A stretch of 64,000 bases of DNA from Paraburkholderia sp. DHOC27 (GCF_003429005.1 NZ_QVQV01000008.1:1-64000); one strand, 5' to 3'; counted from the stretch's first letter, positions 54,445 to 63,462 are shown. Numbers and translations: made by a program. Notes: a model not told the origin generated them from the sequence alone.

Positions 54445-55557
54445 ATGCAACAACCGCTTGAACTGCAGGCCGCACCCGAGGATCGTTACTGGCACTTTCG
54501 CGCCCCGCCCAAAGACACCACCCGGGGCGCTCTGGTCGTCACCGTGTGTGCGCTGCTGGTCGTGGCGTGCTTCTGGCGCACGCTATTCGATCTGCGCGTG
54601 GCGCTGGCATCGCTTGGTGTGACTGGCAAGGGAATCGAGGGGCTGCTGGTCCTGCTCGGCATCGGTGGACTGTATCCGCTGGTGCCCGCGCTACGCAGCC
54701 TGCGTGACGCGCGGCGCGCCCGTCGCGCGGTCGCTGATGGCGATCTTTCCGCAGCGCGCACCGCCGCCTCTGCTTCGCGCAGCGCCACGTGGACCTCGGC
54801 CGGACTTGCGGTCTCGCTGCTGGTCATCGTCGGCGTCATACAGTTTCTGATCGCCAACGATCTGGCTGTCAGCCGCACGTTTTTCCTGCTGCCGCTGATG
54901 GCCGAGACGCTGCCGCTCGTCGTCAAGGCGTTCTGGACCAACATCCATATTTTCATGGTGGCGGAGGTGCTGGTGCTGATTGTCGGTCTGGCCGCCGCCA
55001 TCGCACGGATGGCGCCAGGTGCAGCGGGCCGTCCGATCCGCGTACTCGCCGTCACGTATATCGACGTATTCCGCGGCCTGCCCGCGATCATCACCATCTA
55101 CCTGGTCGGCTTCGGCATCTCGCTGACCGGCCTGCCGGTTCTGAAAGACCTCTCGCCCGAGTCGTTCGCGATCATCGCGTTGACGCTGACCTCGAGCTCG
55201 TACGTGGCGGAGATTTACCGCGCCGGCATCGAAAGCATTCACTGGAGCCAAACCGCGGCGGCGCGCTCGCTTGGGCTGTCCTACGCGCAGACGCTGCGTT
55301 TCATCGTGATCCCGCAAGCCGTACGCCGGATGATTCCGCCGTTGCTCAACCAGTTCATCAGCTTGCAGAAGGACACCGCGCTCGTGAACATCATCGGTTC
55401 GATGGACTCGTTCAATCAGGCGAAGATCATCGCGAGCAACCATTTCAACCTCTCGGCGGTGTCGACGGTGGCCATTATTTTCATCGCGATCACGATTCCG
55501 CAGACACGCCTCGTCGACCGGCTGATCGAGAAACGCCGCCTTGCGAGCGGTATGTGA
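54445..55557 (+). CDS. Amino acid ABC transporter permease, N-terminally extended
   Basis: A 370-aa permease of the HisM/GlnP group: EAA loop SQTAAARSLGLSYAQTLRFIVIPQA and PLLNQFISLQKDTALVNIIG. The C-terminal ~215 residues form the usual permease; the first ~150 hold two extra membrane segments (residues ~30-50 and ~60-80) and a charged loop, a common extension in some such transporters. A single permease gene suggests a homodimer channel. Confidence 0.9.
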   Translation: MQQPLELQAAPEDRYWHFRAPPKDTTRGALVVTVCALLVVACFWRTLFDLRVALASLGVTGKGIEGLLVLLGIGGLYPLVPALRSLRDARRARRAVADGDLSAARTAASASRSATWTSAGLAVSLLVIVGVIQFLIANDLAVSRTFFLLPLMAETLPLVVKAFWTNIHIFMVAEVLVLIVGLAAAIARMAPGAAGRPIRVLAVTYIDVFRGLPAIITIYLVGFGISLTGLPVLKDLSPESFAIIALTLTSSSYVAEIYRAGIESIHWSQTAAARSLGLSYAQTLRFIVIPQAVRRMIPPLLNQFISLQKDTALVNIIGSMDSFNQAKIIASNHFNLSAVSTVAIIFIAITIPQTRLVDRLIEKRRLASGM

Positions 55558-55564
55558 GGCCCGT

Positions 55565-56308
55565 ATGCCCTTGATCGAGATCGCCGATATCCGCAAACGC
55601 TATGGGGAGCACACCGTGCTCGACGGGCTGCGGCTCGACGTGGATGAACACGATGTGGTGTGCCTGATCGGGCCGTCGGGTTGCGGCAAGTCCACGCTGC
55701 TGCGCTGTATCAATGGCCTCGAACAGATCGACGGTGGCGAGATCCGTATTCACGGTGACCGCATGACCGGCGCGGGCGTCGACGTCGACGCGCTGCGCCG
55801 CGACATTGGCATCGTGTTTCAGAGCTTCAATCTGTTTCCGCATATGACGGTGCTCGCCAACGTGACGCTCGCGCCGATCCGTGTGCTCGGCGTCGATCGT
55901 CAGGAAGCCGAAGCAAAAGCGCTGAAGCTGCTCAAGCGGATCGGCCTCGAACACAAGGCGAACGCCTACCCGGACCGGCTATCGGGCGGCCAGCAGCAGC
56001 GCGTTGCAATTGTGCGCGCGCTGGCGATGGGGCCCATGCTGCTGTTGCTCGACGAGATCACCTCGGCACTCGATCCTGAACTGGTGTCCGAAGTGTTGCG
56101 CATGGTGCGCGACCTCGCCGCCGAAGGCATGACGATGCTGCTCGCCACGCACGAAATGGCATTCGCCCGCGAAGTCGCGAGCAAAGTATGCTTCCTCTAC
56201 GAAGGCCGTGTGCATGAGGAAGGGCCGCCGCAACAGATCTTCGACGCGCCACGCAACGAACGCACTCGTGTGTTCCTGCAGCGGATCGTCGAAGCCGGCC
56301 GGCTATAG
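55565..56308 (+). CDS. Amino acid ABC transporter ATP-binding protein
   Basis: A 247-aa ABC ATPase of the GlnQ/HisP group: Walker A GPSGCGKST, Q-loop FQSFNLFPH, signature LSGGQQQR, Walker B LLLLDEIT (Glu-to-Ile neighbour but Glu kept), H-loop ATHEM. Starts 7 nt after the permease stop (ATG 55565) with GAGG overlapping that stop. Energises uptake by the two preceding products. Confidence 0.93.
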   Translation: MPLIEIADIRKRYGEHTVLDGLRLDVDEHDVVCLIGPSGCGKSTLLRCINGLEQIDGGEIRIHGDRMTGAGVDVDALRRDIGIVFQSFNLFPHMTVLANVTLAPIRVLGVDRQEAEAKALKLLKRIGLEHKANAYPDRLSGGQQQRVAIVRALAMGPMLLLLDEITSALDPELVSEVLRMVRDLAAEGMTMLLATHEMAFAREVASKVCFLYEGRVHEEGPPQQIFDAPRNERTRVFLQRIVEAGRL

Positions 56309-56332
56309 TGATCGCGGCACTGGAGACGTGAG

Positions 56333-57139
56333 ATGAGAATCGAACCGATGGTGGGCGCGCTGGGCGCCGAAATTCTCGACATCGACCTGTCGGCGCCGCT
56401 GCCGCCGGATACATTCGCCGCGGTGCGCCGTGCGCTATTCGACTACCAGGTGCTGGTGTTTCGCGACCAGAAGCTTACGCTCGATCAGCACAAAAACTTC
56501 GCGCGTCAATTTGGTCCGCTGCACATTCATCCGTACATCCTCGCCAGGCCGCTCGACGGACATCCCGAAGTGCTGCGTGTGGTCAAGGAGAAGGACGACC
56601 GCCGCGTGTTTGGCGAGAAGTGGCATTCGGACGTGACCTTCCTGACGCGGCCGGTGCTCGGTTCGGTCCTCTACGCGGTCGAAACGCCCAGCAAAGGCGG
56701 CGACACATTGTTCGCGAACATGTATGCGGCGCATGACGCGCTCTCACCTGCCATGAGAACCATGCTCGAAGGCCTGAGCGCCATTCACGAGACGCCGGTT
56801 CCGGAAGTCGACCCCGAGACCGGCCGACCGCTCGAACCACTACGACTGGTTAACCGAAGCGGCGAGCATCCGGTGCTGGTCGTCCATCCGGAAACCGGCC
56901 GCAAGCTGCTCTACGTGAATTCGACTTACACCACGCATTTCAAGGGCATGACGATCGAAGAGAGCCGTCCGCTGCTCGACTACCTGTGCCAGCACGCGAC
57001 GCAGGCGGCGTTCACCTGCCGTGTGCGCTGGGCACCCGGCACCGTGACGTTCTGGGACAACCGCAGCACCCAGCATCTGCCCATCAACGACTACCACGGA
57101 GAGCGGCGCGAGATGCACAGGGTGACGGTTGAGACGTGA
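56333..57139 (+). CDS. TauD/TfdA-family 2-oxoglutarate dioxygenase
   Basis: A 268-aa Fe(II)/2-oxoglutarate dioxygenase: HxD in KWHSDVTF, distal His in STQHLPIND and the 2-oxoglutarate Arg in GERREMHRV; the N-terminus GALGAEILDIDLSAPL is typical. TauD releases sulfite from taurine; TfdA acts on aryloxyacetates; the substrate here is unknown. It is last in the ABC operon, 24 bp after the ATPase, so the imported amino-acid-like molecule is its probable substrate. Confidence 0.9.
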   Translation: MRIEPMVGALGAEILDIDLSAPLPPDTFAAVRRALFDYQVLVFRDQKLTLDQHKNFARQFGPLHIHPYILARPLDGHPEVLRVVKEKDDRRVFGEKWHSDVTFLTRPVLGSVLYAVETPSKGGDTLFANMYAAHDALSPAMRTMLEGLSAIHETPVPEVDPETGRPLEPLRLVNRSGEHPVLVVHPETGRKLLYVNSTYTTHFKGMTIEESRPLLDYLCQHATQAAFTCRVRWAPGTVTFWDNRSTQHLPINDYHGERREMHRVTVET

Positions 57140-57181
57140 ACGGCATGGCGGCCCGATGGTCCGTCCTAAGGCCGAAAGCAC

Positions 57182-58150
57182 TCAACCGGCACGACGGACA
57201 AAGCGTTGCTCCAGTACTTTCGTGCCCCACTGCGTGCCTTCTGTCTCTTCGCACAGTTCGAAGCCGAACGACTCATACAGATGGCGCGCGGCATCGAGTC
57301 CCTTGAATGTCGCAAGGTACGTTTCTACGAAGTGCCTGTCGACGAACTCCATTGCGCGCGCCATGAGCTGCCGTCCTATCCCCGTACCGCGCAACGTGTC
57401 GTCGACGATAAACCATCGTAGATGCGCGGTCCCCGTCTCGAGATCGCCGTCGATTGCGAGCGACGCCAGCGTGCGACCATCTTCGACGCACAGCCAAAGC
57501 GCCTTGCCGTCCGCGGGCAACGCATCGGCGAACGCGGCGAGTTCCGTCGCCACTCTTTTTTCAAAAAAGGCCCCGAAACCCCAGTGCTCCGCATAAAAGC
57601 GCGCATGCAAGCCAACGACATCGCCAATGCAGCCCGGTTGGTAACCCTCGGATATGGACGGACCCATGCCTTCGCCAGGCGCAGAACCGACCACGTTATC
57701 CTGTCCCAGGGCATCGGCGTACAGTCCAAGCGTGCGCACCAGTTCCAGTTGGTCGGCGTCGGGCAAATGTTGAAGCGCACTCGCGACCTGCGAGGAAGCG
57801 AACCGGTCGATTTTCTGTCTGAGCTGCTTGCCCGCAGCCGTCAAAAAGAGCTCGGACGAACGGGCGTCATCGGCCGAAACCCGGCGCTCGACGAGACCAT
57901 CCGATTCAAGCCGGGCAACCTGGCGACTCGTGTTGGATTTGTCCAGCCGCAGGAGCACCCCGAGATCCTTCGCACTGATGCCCGGTGCGCCGCCGATTTC
58001 AAGAATCGCATGAACGGCCGACGGCGCCAGATCGCTGTCAGCCAAGGTGTTCCGCATGAAGCCAAGTTCACGGACGAGCTTTCGCGAGCATTCCCGCAAC
58101 TGACGGACGGTATTCGGCGACGTCGCGCTGGGGCTTTCGGTCAGAATCAT
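57182..58150 (-). CDS. MarR-GNAT bifunctional regulator/acetyltransferase
   Basis: A 322-aa fusion: N-terminal MarR winged helix (SAKDLGVLLRLDKSNTSRQVARLESDGLVERR) and C-terminal GNAT acetyltransferase (RWFIVDDTLRGTGIGRQLMARAMEF, with the acetyl-CoA loop RGTGIG). Such fusions are widespread in proteobacteria; the acetyl-acceptor is unknown. A pair of GTTGCG inverted-repeat sites lies directly upstream and suggests autoregulation. Confidence 0.92.
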   Translation of the reverse strand: MILTESPSATSPNTVRQLRECSRKLVRELGFMRNTLADSDLAPSAVHAILEIGGAPGISAKDLGVLLRLDKSNTSRQVARLESDGLVERRVSADDARSSELFLTAAGKQLRQKIDRFASSQVASALQHLPDADQLELVRTLGLYADALGQDNVVGSAPGEGMGPSISEGYQPGCIGDVVGLHARFYAEHWGFGAFFEKRVATELAAFADALPADGKALWLCVEDGRTLASLAIDGDLETGTAHLRWFIVDDTLRGTGIGRQLMARAMEFVDRHFVETYLATFKGLDAARHLYESFGFELCEETEGTQWGTKVLEQRFVRRAG

Positions 58151-58208
58151 GATGGAGTCGGATTAGTTGCGTAATGGAGGCGTATGGGTTACGTATCAGT
58201 TACACATT

Positions 58209-58247
58209 AGTTGCGATGCACAACCAATATAGTTGCGACTCGCAACC
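58209..58247. promoter_or_regulatory. Paired operator sites upstream of the MarR-GNAT gene
   Basis: Two related 17-bp sites, AGTTGCGATGCACAACC (58209-58225) and AGTTGCGACTCGCAACC (58231-58247), are spaced 22 bp apart (two helical turns). The second contains a perfect inverted repeat, GTTGCGA-C-TCGCAAC. A further half-site AGTTGCG is at 58164-58170. This is the pattern of MarR autoregulation. Confidence 0.7.
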
Positions 58248-58376
58248 ATGTCAATGGTATCTTGTGGGCGTTGGTTCAAAACAGGCACTGTCCCGCCCCA
58301 TTTTTTAAGCCGCGCTCGCGACTCGACGTCCAAAGCCAAGCCTTGAAAGTCACACGGCGAATCCCATTTACCATCC

Positions 58377-58790
58377 GTGAAAAAGCGCATTCCGCCCCAT
58401 CTGCCGCCTGCATGGCCCTTCCCGCCGACCCGCAATATCACGGGTCGCGCCTTTGGCGACCTCGTCGCGCTGCAATATCGCGGCGCGGACGTCTGGCTCT
58501 GGAAGTGCAAGTGTGACGCCCACGTCGTTGCTGCTTTCGAGGCAGTGACGAGCGGTCGAACGCTCGATTGTGGGTGCCGGGAGCAGCGTCGCGTGTGGCG
58601 ATCCCGGCCAGGCTCACCCGCCTTGCGCGGCGGCGAGCTTTTCGGTCAGTTGACAACCGAGCGATACCTCGGAGATGGCTTGTGGCTTTGCCGATGCGAA
58701 TGCGGCGCTAACGCTAGCGTTAGTGCTGGACGTCTGCGACTGGGTCAGGCGCGTTCGTGCGGCCGCTGCGTCACCGCCCCGAGCGACTGA
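58377..58790 (+). CDS. Tandem-repeat Cys-rich (zinc-finger-like) protein, mobile-element type
   Basis: A 137-aa protein made of two ~45-residue repeats, about 23-67 and 87-131. Each has GRxFGxL, then WLxxCxCxA, and ends with a CGC/CGRC Cys pair. Each could bind one zinc with four Cys (C44, C46, C65, C67; C107, C109, C128, C131). Single copies of this domain are common in phage and mobile genes, often in DNA-binding contexts. The GTG start at 58377 lacks a clear ribosome-binding site, so the N-terminus is uncertain. It lies alone between a MarR-GNAT and a LysR gene. Confidence 0.6.
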   Translation: MKKRIPPHLPPAWPFPPTRNITGRAFGDLVALQYRGADVWLWKCKCDAHVVAAFEAVTSGRTLDCGCREQRRVWRSRPGSPALRGGELFGQLTTERYLGDGLWLCRCECGANASVSAGRLRLGQARSCGRCVTAPSD

Positions 58791-58827
58791 GCGACTGAGC
58801 GAGCCCAATCTGCCAAACGCCAAACCC

Positions 58828-59712
58828 CTACTTCAATCTTAGATCCCACAGCGCATCCAGCACGTGTTGCGTGGACCGTTCGACGTGCCCCGTACGATGC
58901 GCAATGCCGAGCCGACGCCACAACGCCGGTCGCAGCGGACGCATGACAACGCGCTTGTCGGGCAGTGGCGTCGTCGCCTCATGCGGCAACAGCGCCGCCC
59001 CGTAACCTGCCGCCACCAGGCTCTTGATCGCATCGTTGTAATTGAGCTGAATGCGCGGCGCGGGATGATGCCCTGCGGCCGCAAACCACTCAGCGGTCAA
59101 ACGCGACAGACGCGTGGTCGCATCATTGAGAATGAGCGGCTGAGTCGCGAGCCATTCAGGCGTAACGCGCGCCGGGCACCGCCAATGCGCCGGTATAAAT
59201 GCCATCACCGGATCGCGCCGCCAGGGCTTTATTACGAGTCCAGCCACCGGAGGTTGAGGCAGTGCGACGAGGCCAATGTCCAGCGTCCCATCCGTTAAAC
59301 GCGCAAGCGTTTCGTGCGACGTCAATACCGCGATCTGGATATCTATGGCGGGATGGTGCTGACGCAGCACTTCGAGCGCTTGCGGCAACAGATGCGCGAT
59401 GGCGCCAGTCGATGCGCCGAGCCGAACACGTCCGACAAGCCCTTGAACCTGGCGATGAACGTCGTCTAACGCCTGTTCCGCGTCGGCCAGCAGTCGACGC
59501 GCGCGCTCGACCAACAACTCGCCGGTCGCCGAAGGCCGCACATGTCCACGTTTGCGCGACAGCAGCGGAGCCCCAATGCGCTCTTCCAGTTCCGCGACGT
59601 GGAGGCTCACCGTGGGCGGCGCCAGATGCAACGCACGCGCCGCATCGGCAAAAGAGCCGCGGTCGGCAATCGCGACCAGAGTACGCAAGCGGTCCAGGCT
59701 GATCTCTCGCAT
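58828..59712 (-). CDS. LysR-family transcriptional regulator
   Basis: A 294-aa LysR protein: HTH GSFADAARALHLAPPTVSLHVAELE and an effector domain (IDIQIAVLTSHETLARLTDGTLDIGLV). AGGAAGG lies 4-5 nt before the ATG at 59712. It is divergent from argC across 123 bp and is a likely regulator of it. Confidence 0.91.
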   Translation of the reverse strand: MREISLDRLRTLVAIADRGSFADAARALHLAPPTVSLHVAELEERIGAPLLSRKRGHVRPSATGELLVERARRLLADAEQALDDVHRQVQGLVGRVRLGASTGAIAHLLPQALEVLRQHHPAIDIQIAVLTSHETLARLTDGTLDIGLVALPQPPVAGLVIKPWRRDPVMAFIPAHWRCPARVTPEWLATQPLILNDATTRLSRLTAEWFAAAGHHPAPRIQLNYNDAIKSLVAAGYGAALLPHEATTPLPDKRVVMRPLRPALWRRLGIAHRTGHVERSTQHVLDALWDLRLK

Positions 59713-59835
59713 ATCGCCTTCCTGATTCAGAAATACTGAATACACAGGTTATGAAATTCAACTTTCGTTATTCTAGCCGAGCGCGGAAGATACAGGCTCG
59801 TTCCACCTGTTACCTGTCACCGGAGTATCCCGCGC

Positions 59836-60762
59836 ATGAACCCTTCCCTCGTTTTCATCGACGGCGACCAAGGCACCACTGGATTGCAGATTCACGAACG
59901 GCTTCGCGGCCGGACCGACCTGACGCTGATCACGCTTCCCGCAACGGAACGCAAGGACGCGACGCGTCGCGCCGAAGCCATCAACGCCTGTGATATCGCC
60001 ATCCTGTGCCTGCCCGATGACGCCGCCCGCGAGGCGATGAGCGCGATCGTCAACCCCGCCGTGAGAGTCATTGATGCGAGTTCCGCGCATCGCACACAGC
60101 CGGGCTGGACCTATGGCTTTCCGGAAATGACGCCGGAGCAACCTGAGCGCATCGCGACCGCGCGTCGGGTCAGCAATCCAGGCTGCTATCCCACTGGCGC
60201 AATCGGGCTGCTGCGGCCGCTGTCGCATGCCGGACTCATTCCGGCGAACCACCCGGTCAGCATTTACGCGGTGTCGGGTTACTCCGGACGCGGACGCGTC
60301 GGCGTCGAGCAATACGAGGGACCGGGTGCTGTCAACGCGCCGTCGTTCCAGGTCTATGGTCTCGGGCTCGCGCACAAGCACGCCCCGGAGATCCAGCAGC
60401 ACGCCGGGCTATCGCAGCGTCCCATCTTCGTCCCCGCGTACGGTGCGTTCCGCCAGGGGATCGTGCTGACGGTGCCTCTGGATGTGCGGCAGCTGGGACC
60501 TCGCGTAGACGGCGCTACGATTCACGCGTGCCTCGCGCGTCACTACGCCGAGGCGCCCCACGTACAGGTCATGCCGCTGCATGAATCGTCTGCGTTGACG
60601 CAACTGGATCCGCAGGCAATGAACGGGACGGACCATTTGCGCCTGAGCGTGTTTCCTAACGACGAACACGGACACGTGCTGCTCTCCGCGGTTTTCGATA
60701 ACCTCGGCAAAGGGGCAGCGGGCGCTGCTGTTCAGAACCTGAACCTGATGCTCGCGCAGTGA
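59836..60762 (+). CDS. argC: N-acetyl-gamma-glutamyl-phosphate reductase, short type
   Basis: A 308-aa enzyme of arginine synthesis that reduces N-acetylglutamyl phosphate to the semialdehyde. The catalytic Cys is in SNPGCYPTG; the N-terminal nucleotide-binding segment is FIDGDQGTTGLQIHERL, typical of the shorter (type 2) ArgC. It is not beside other arg genes; two LysR genes flank it. The organism probably has a second argC elsewhere, but that cannot be seen here. Relatives in ornithine- or lysine-related pathways could use a similar enzyme. Confidence 0.9.
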   Translation: MNPSLVFIDGDQGTTGLQIHERLRGRTDLTLITLPATERKDATRRAEAINACDIAILCLPDDAAREAMSAIVNPAVRVIDASSAHRTQPGWTYGFPEMTPEQPERIATARRVSNPGCYPTGAIGLLRPLSHAGLIPANHPVSIYAVSGYSGRGRVGVEQYEGPGAVNAPSFQVYGLGLAHKHAPEIQQHAGLSQRPIFVPAYGAFRQGIVLTVPLDVRQLGPRVDGATIHACLARHYAEAPHVQVMPLHESSALTQLDPQAMNGTDHLRLSVFPNDEHGHVLLSAVFDNLGKGAAGAAVQNLNLMLAQ

Positions 60763-60935
60763 CGGGTTGACGGCTTGCGAGGCGTTACGTAAACCGTTCG
60801 ATTTTTTACATCTAACGCTTCTAGCTTTTCAAATTTTCGGGTCCGTCTGGATCGCCTATATTTTGCAGCACGGCGAGTCGAACGGTTGCGTCAACGGGTC
60901 GTGGCCATACGTTTCGCCTTCGATCAGCCACGCTT

Positions 60936-61883
60936 ATGACGACGCTTCAGCTAGATTCATCGCTCCTTGGTGCGCTTCGCTGTTTCGAGGTGGCCGCCCG
61001 CCATCTCAACTTCACGAAAGCCGCCGCCGAGACGCATCTGACGCAAAGCGCCGTCAGTCAGCAGATTCGCAATCTCGAGGATCGCCTCGGCTATCCGCTC
61101 TTTGTCAGACAGGCGCGCGGGCTCGTGCTCACGCATCGGGGCGGCGAACTCGCAGTCGCCGCGACGCGCTGCCTTGCGGAACTCTCGCACACGCTGCAGC
61201 GGCTCGCTCAATCGGATTTGCCGCTGCATGTGAATTGCTCGCCGTCATTTGCGCTTCAATGGCTGATGCCGCGGCTCAGCGAGTATCAACAGAATAGCCC
61301 GGACTATCCGGTTCGCCTGAAGGCGGATTTTCATGGGCTCGATCTCAACGCCATGCTGGCCAGCGAGATCGACGTTGCGATTCGCTACGATCCGAATGCA
61401 TATGACTCAGGTTTTGCGCGGGAGCTGATGCCTGAACATCTCGTTGTGGTCGGCACACCGGCATATCTCGCGAGACACGAAGGATTGCGCAATGGCGAGT
61501 TGACCGAAGGCGTCACGTTTCTGCATGACGCGGAACCGTGGGAGGGCGCACCGGCGTTCATCGAATGGCAGACGTGGACCTCTGCGATTCAACCTGGCTG
61601 GACCGCGCACATCGCCGGCCCCCAGTTCAATCTGGCCAGTCTCGCCATCGCTGCCGCGCTGAATCATCAAGGCATCGCAATTGGGCGAACCGCGCTGATT
61701 GAAGACGAATTGCGGAGCGGGCGGCTCGTCAAGGTCATCGACCGCCACGTGGTCGCGCCAGCACGCTACGTGCTTTTGAATCGGACGCCCGATGACACCC
61801 GCACGGCGACATTCGTATCGTGGATCGAGGCCGAATGCCAGCGCTTTGCGTCTGGGCACAGTGGCGACGGGCGCGTCGCGTAG
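60936..61883 (+). CDS. LysR-family regulator, GcvA-type
   Basis: A 315-aa LysR protein of the GcvA subgroup: FEVAARHLNFTKAAAETHLTQSAVSQQIRNLE in the HTH and the effector-domain text PSFALQWLMPRLSEYQQNSPDYPVRL. It is 173 bp downstream of argC on the same strand and convergent with a hydrolase gene, so its target is unclear. Confidence 0.91.
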   Translation: MTTLQLDSSLLGALRCFEVAARHLNFTKAAAETHLTQSAVSQQIRNLEDRLGYPLFVRQARGLVLTHRGGELAVAATRCLAELSHTLQRLAQSDLPLHVNCSPSFALQWLMPRLSEYQQNSPDYPVRLKADFHGLDLNAMLASEIDVAIRYDPNAYDSGFARELMPEHLVVVGTPAYLARHEGLRNGELTEGVTFLHDAEPWEGAPAFIEWQTWTSAIQPGWTAHIAGPQFNLASLAIAAALNHQGIAIGRTALIEDELRSGRLVKVIDRHVVAPARYVLLNRTPDDTRTATFVSWIEAECQRFASGHSGDGRVA

Positions 61884-61938
61884 AAGAGGTCCGTGATAAG
61901 GCCGACTCTCATCGTACGCATGCGTATGAGGCTATGGG

Positions 61939-63048
61939 TCAATGAGGTTCGAGGAAGCTTTTCAATAAACTCAGTAATCCTTGTGGATCTTCTTCGTGAA
62001 TCAGATGACCACATGGCAAACCACTGGCGCTCACGTTATCTGCCTCTTCACGCCAAAGCGCAGCCACGTCCAATGATTGTCCGATCGTTCCTTTCGAGCC
62101 CCATACGGTGAGCAACGGCTGAGTGATTTTTCGACCGGCCCTTCGGTTGGCTTCCAGCACGCGGCTGTCGATTCCGGCACCGGCGCGAAAATCCTCGCAG
62201 GCAGCATGAACAGCCGCAGGCTCACCGCAGGTGCGGATGTAGTCAGCCATCAACTCGGGCGGGACGGTACTTTCGGACCTGTTCTGGATCCCGAAGTGGC
62301 TACGCACGTAGTACTCCGGCAACGCGTTGATGAAGTTCTCGGGAAGCGGTTCCTGCTGGATGTGGAAAAACCACCAGAAATACCGCGTTCCGAGATCCTT
62401 GTTCATGCTTGCATACATCAGATCGCTCGGGACAATGTCGAGCATGACTCCCCGCGTCACCTGCTCAGGGTTGTCGAGCATCATGGACTGAAGCACGCGG
62501 CCACCGCGGTCGTGGCCGACTGCCTGAAATCTTTCGAAGCCGAGCGTGCGCATCACCTGTATGAGGTCCGAGCCCATCACCGACTTTGCGTAGTTCACGT
62601 GCTGCGGGCTGGTGCCGGGCTTGCTCGAATCGCCGTAACCGCGCAGGTCTGGAAGCACCAACGTGAAACGCTTGGACAGCTCCGCCACCATCTTGTGCCA
62701 GCAAAGGTGATTCTCGGGGTAGCCGTGGATGAGCATCAGCGGTGGCCCGCTGCCGCCCACCAAGGTATTGATGATCGCGCCTTCGGCCATGATGCCGTCC
62801 ACCTGCATGCCTTCAGTCTGTATGAAGCGTTGTTCGAACCCTGGAAGGAGTTTCTTGTTTAACGCGGCCGCCGATGCGGATGGCGCAACCTCTGCGGCCG
62901 CCGGCTCTGCGGCTGCGGCGAGCGTCGCGAGCACAGCACCCATGGAGACTGTCGGTCCCAGTGCAAGCCCAGCGGCCAGAAAGCTGCGACGGCTAAGCGG
63001 CGCATCGAGGCGCGCGGCAGGGTCGCCGTCTGTAGGCGTATCGGTCAT
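61939..63048 (-). CDS. Tat-exported alpha/beta hydrolase, fluoroacetate dehalogenase-like
   Basis: A 369-aa enzyme with a twin-arginine signal (SRRSFLAAGLALG, R20-R21) and an alpha/beta-hydrolase domain matching haloacetate/fluoroacetate dehalogenases: LIHGYPENHLCWHKM, DLRGYGDSSKP and GHDRGGR with nucleophile D180 and the two carboxylate-binding Arg (R181, R184). The halide-binding His-Trp pair of true fluoroacetate dehalogenases appears as W225-W226, so defluorination is doubtful; an epoxide hydrolase is an alternative. AAGGAAC precedes the ATG at 63048. Export of this family to the periplasm is unusual. Confidence 0.85.
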   Translation of the reverse strand: MTDTPTDGDPAARLDAPLSRRSFLAAGLALGPTVSMGAVLATLAAAAEPAAAEVAPSASAAALNKKLLPGFEQRFIQTEGMQVDGIMAEGAIINTLVGGSGPPLMLIHGYPENHLCWHKMVAELSKRFTLVLPDLRGYGDSSKPGTSPQHVNYAKSVMGSDLIQVMRTLGFERFQAVGHDRGGRVLQSMMLDNPEQVTRGVMLDIVPSDLMYASMNKDLGTRYFWWFFHIQQEPLPENFINALPEYYVRSHFGIQNRSESTVPPELMADYIRTCGEPAAVHAACEDFRAGAGIDSRVLEANRRAGRKITQPLLTVWGSKGTIGQSLDVAALWREEADNVSASGLPCGHLIHEEDPQGLLSLLKSFLEPH

Positions 63049-63291
63049 AGATTGTTCCTTTTTTGAAGGCATTGATAGCGTGGCAATGTTCACGCCAACG
63101 CACGCCAATGAATCTGCGTCGCGCTGACGACCGGGCCCACGCATGGCGCGATGGCGTCGAACATTTACAATGTATTCCTAATTAAATGGCATGATCGGTC
63201 GAAGTGAAAAATCAAACCTGCGTCTGTTTCAACATGTTCCTGCTGACCGAACCGCTCGCCGCAAACTCCTTTGGCACGACCGATTTTTTTA

Positions 63292-63462
63292 TCAGTCCGC
63301 GTGCACGAAATCGCCCGGGTCGATGTTGTTTGCCGGCGCCCGCTGCACATGAACATTCGACGTTTCCGTCTTGACGCTTCGTACGTGGGAATAGGCTTCA
63401 GTCCCGATGCCGAAGGCGAGCAGTGTGACGAGGAGAATAAAAGCGCCGATGAAAAATTTCAT
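63292..63462 (-). CDS. Small exported or membrane-anchored protein (56 aa)
   Basis: A 56-aa protein with an N-terminal hydrophobic segment (MKFFIGAFILLVTLLAFGIG) and a short polar tail. AAGGAG lies 9 nt before the ATG at 63462. No family was recognised. The tail (SHVRSVKTETSNVHVQRAP) is basic to neutral, so a membrane anchor with a short periplasmic tail is plausible. Confidence 0.6.
   Translation of the reverse strand: MKFFIGAFILLVTLLAFGIGTEAYSHVRSVKTETSNVHVQRAPANNIDPGDFVHAD

Noticed and set aside
58781..58803. GAGCGACT tandem as an attachment site
   Set aside because: It is only two full 8-bp units plus a partial one at the end of a small ORF, with no integrase nearby, so an attachment-site reading is not supported.
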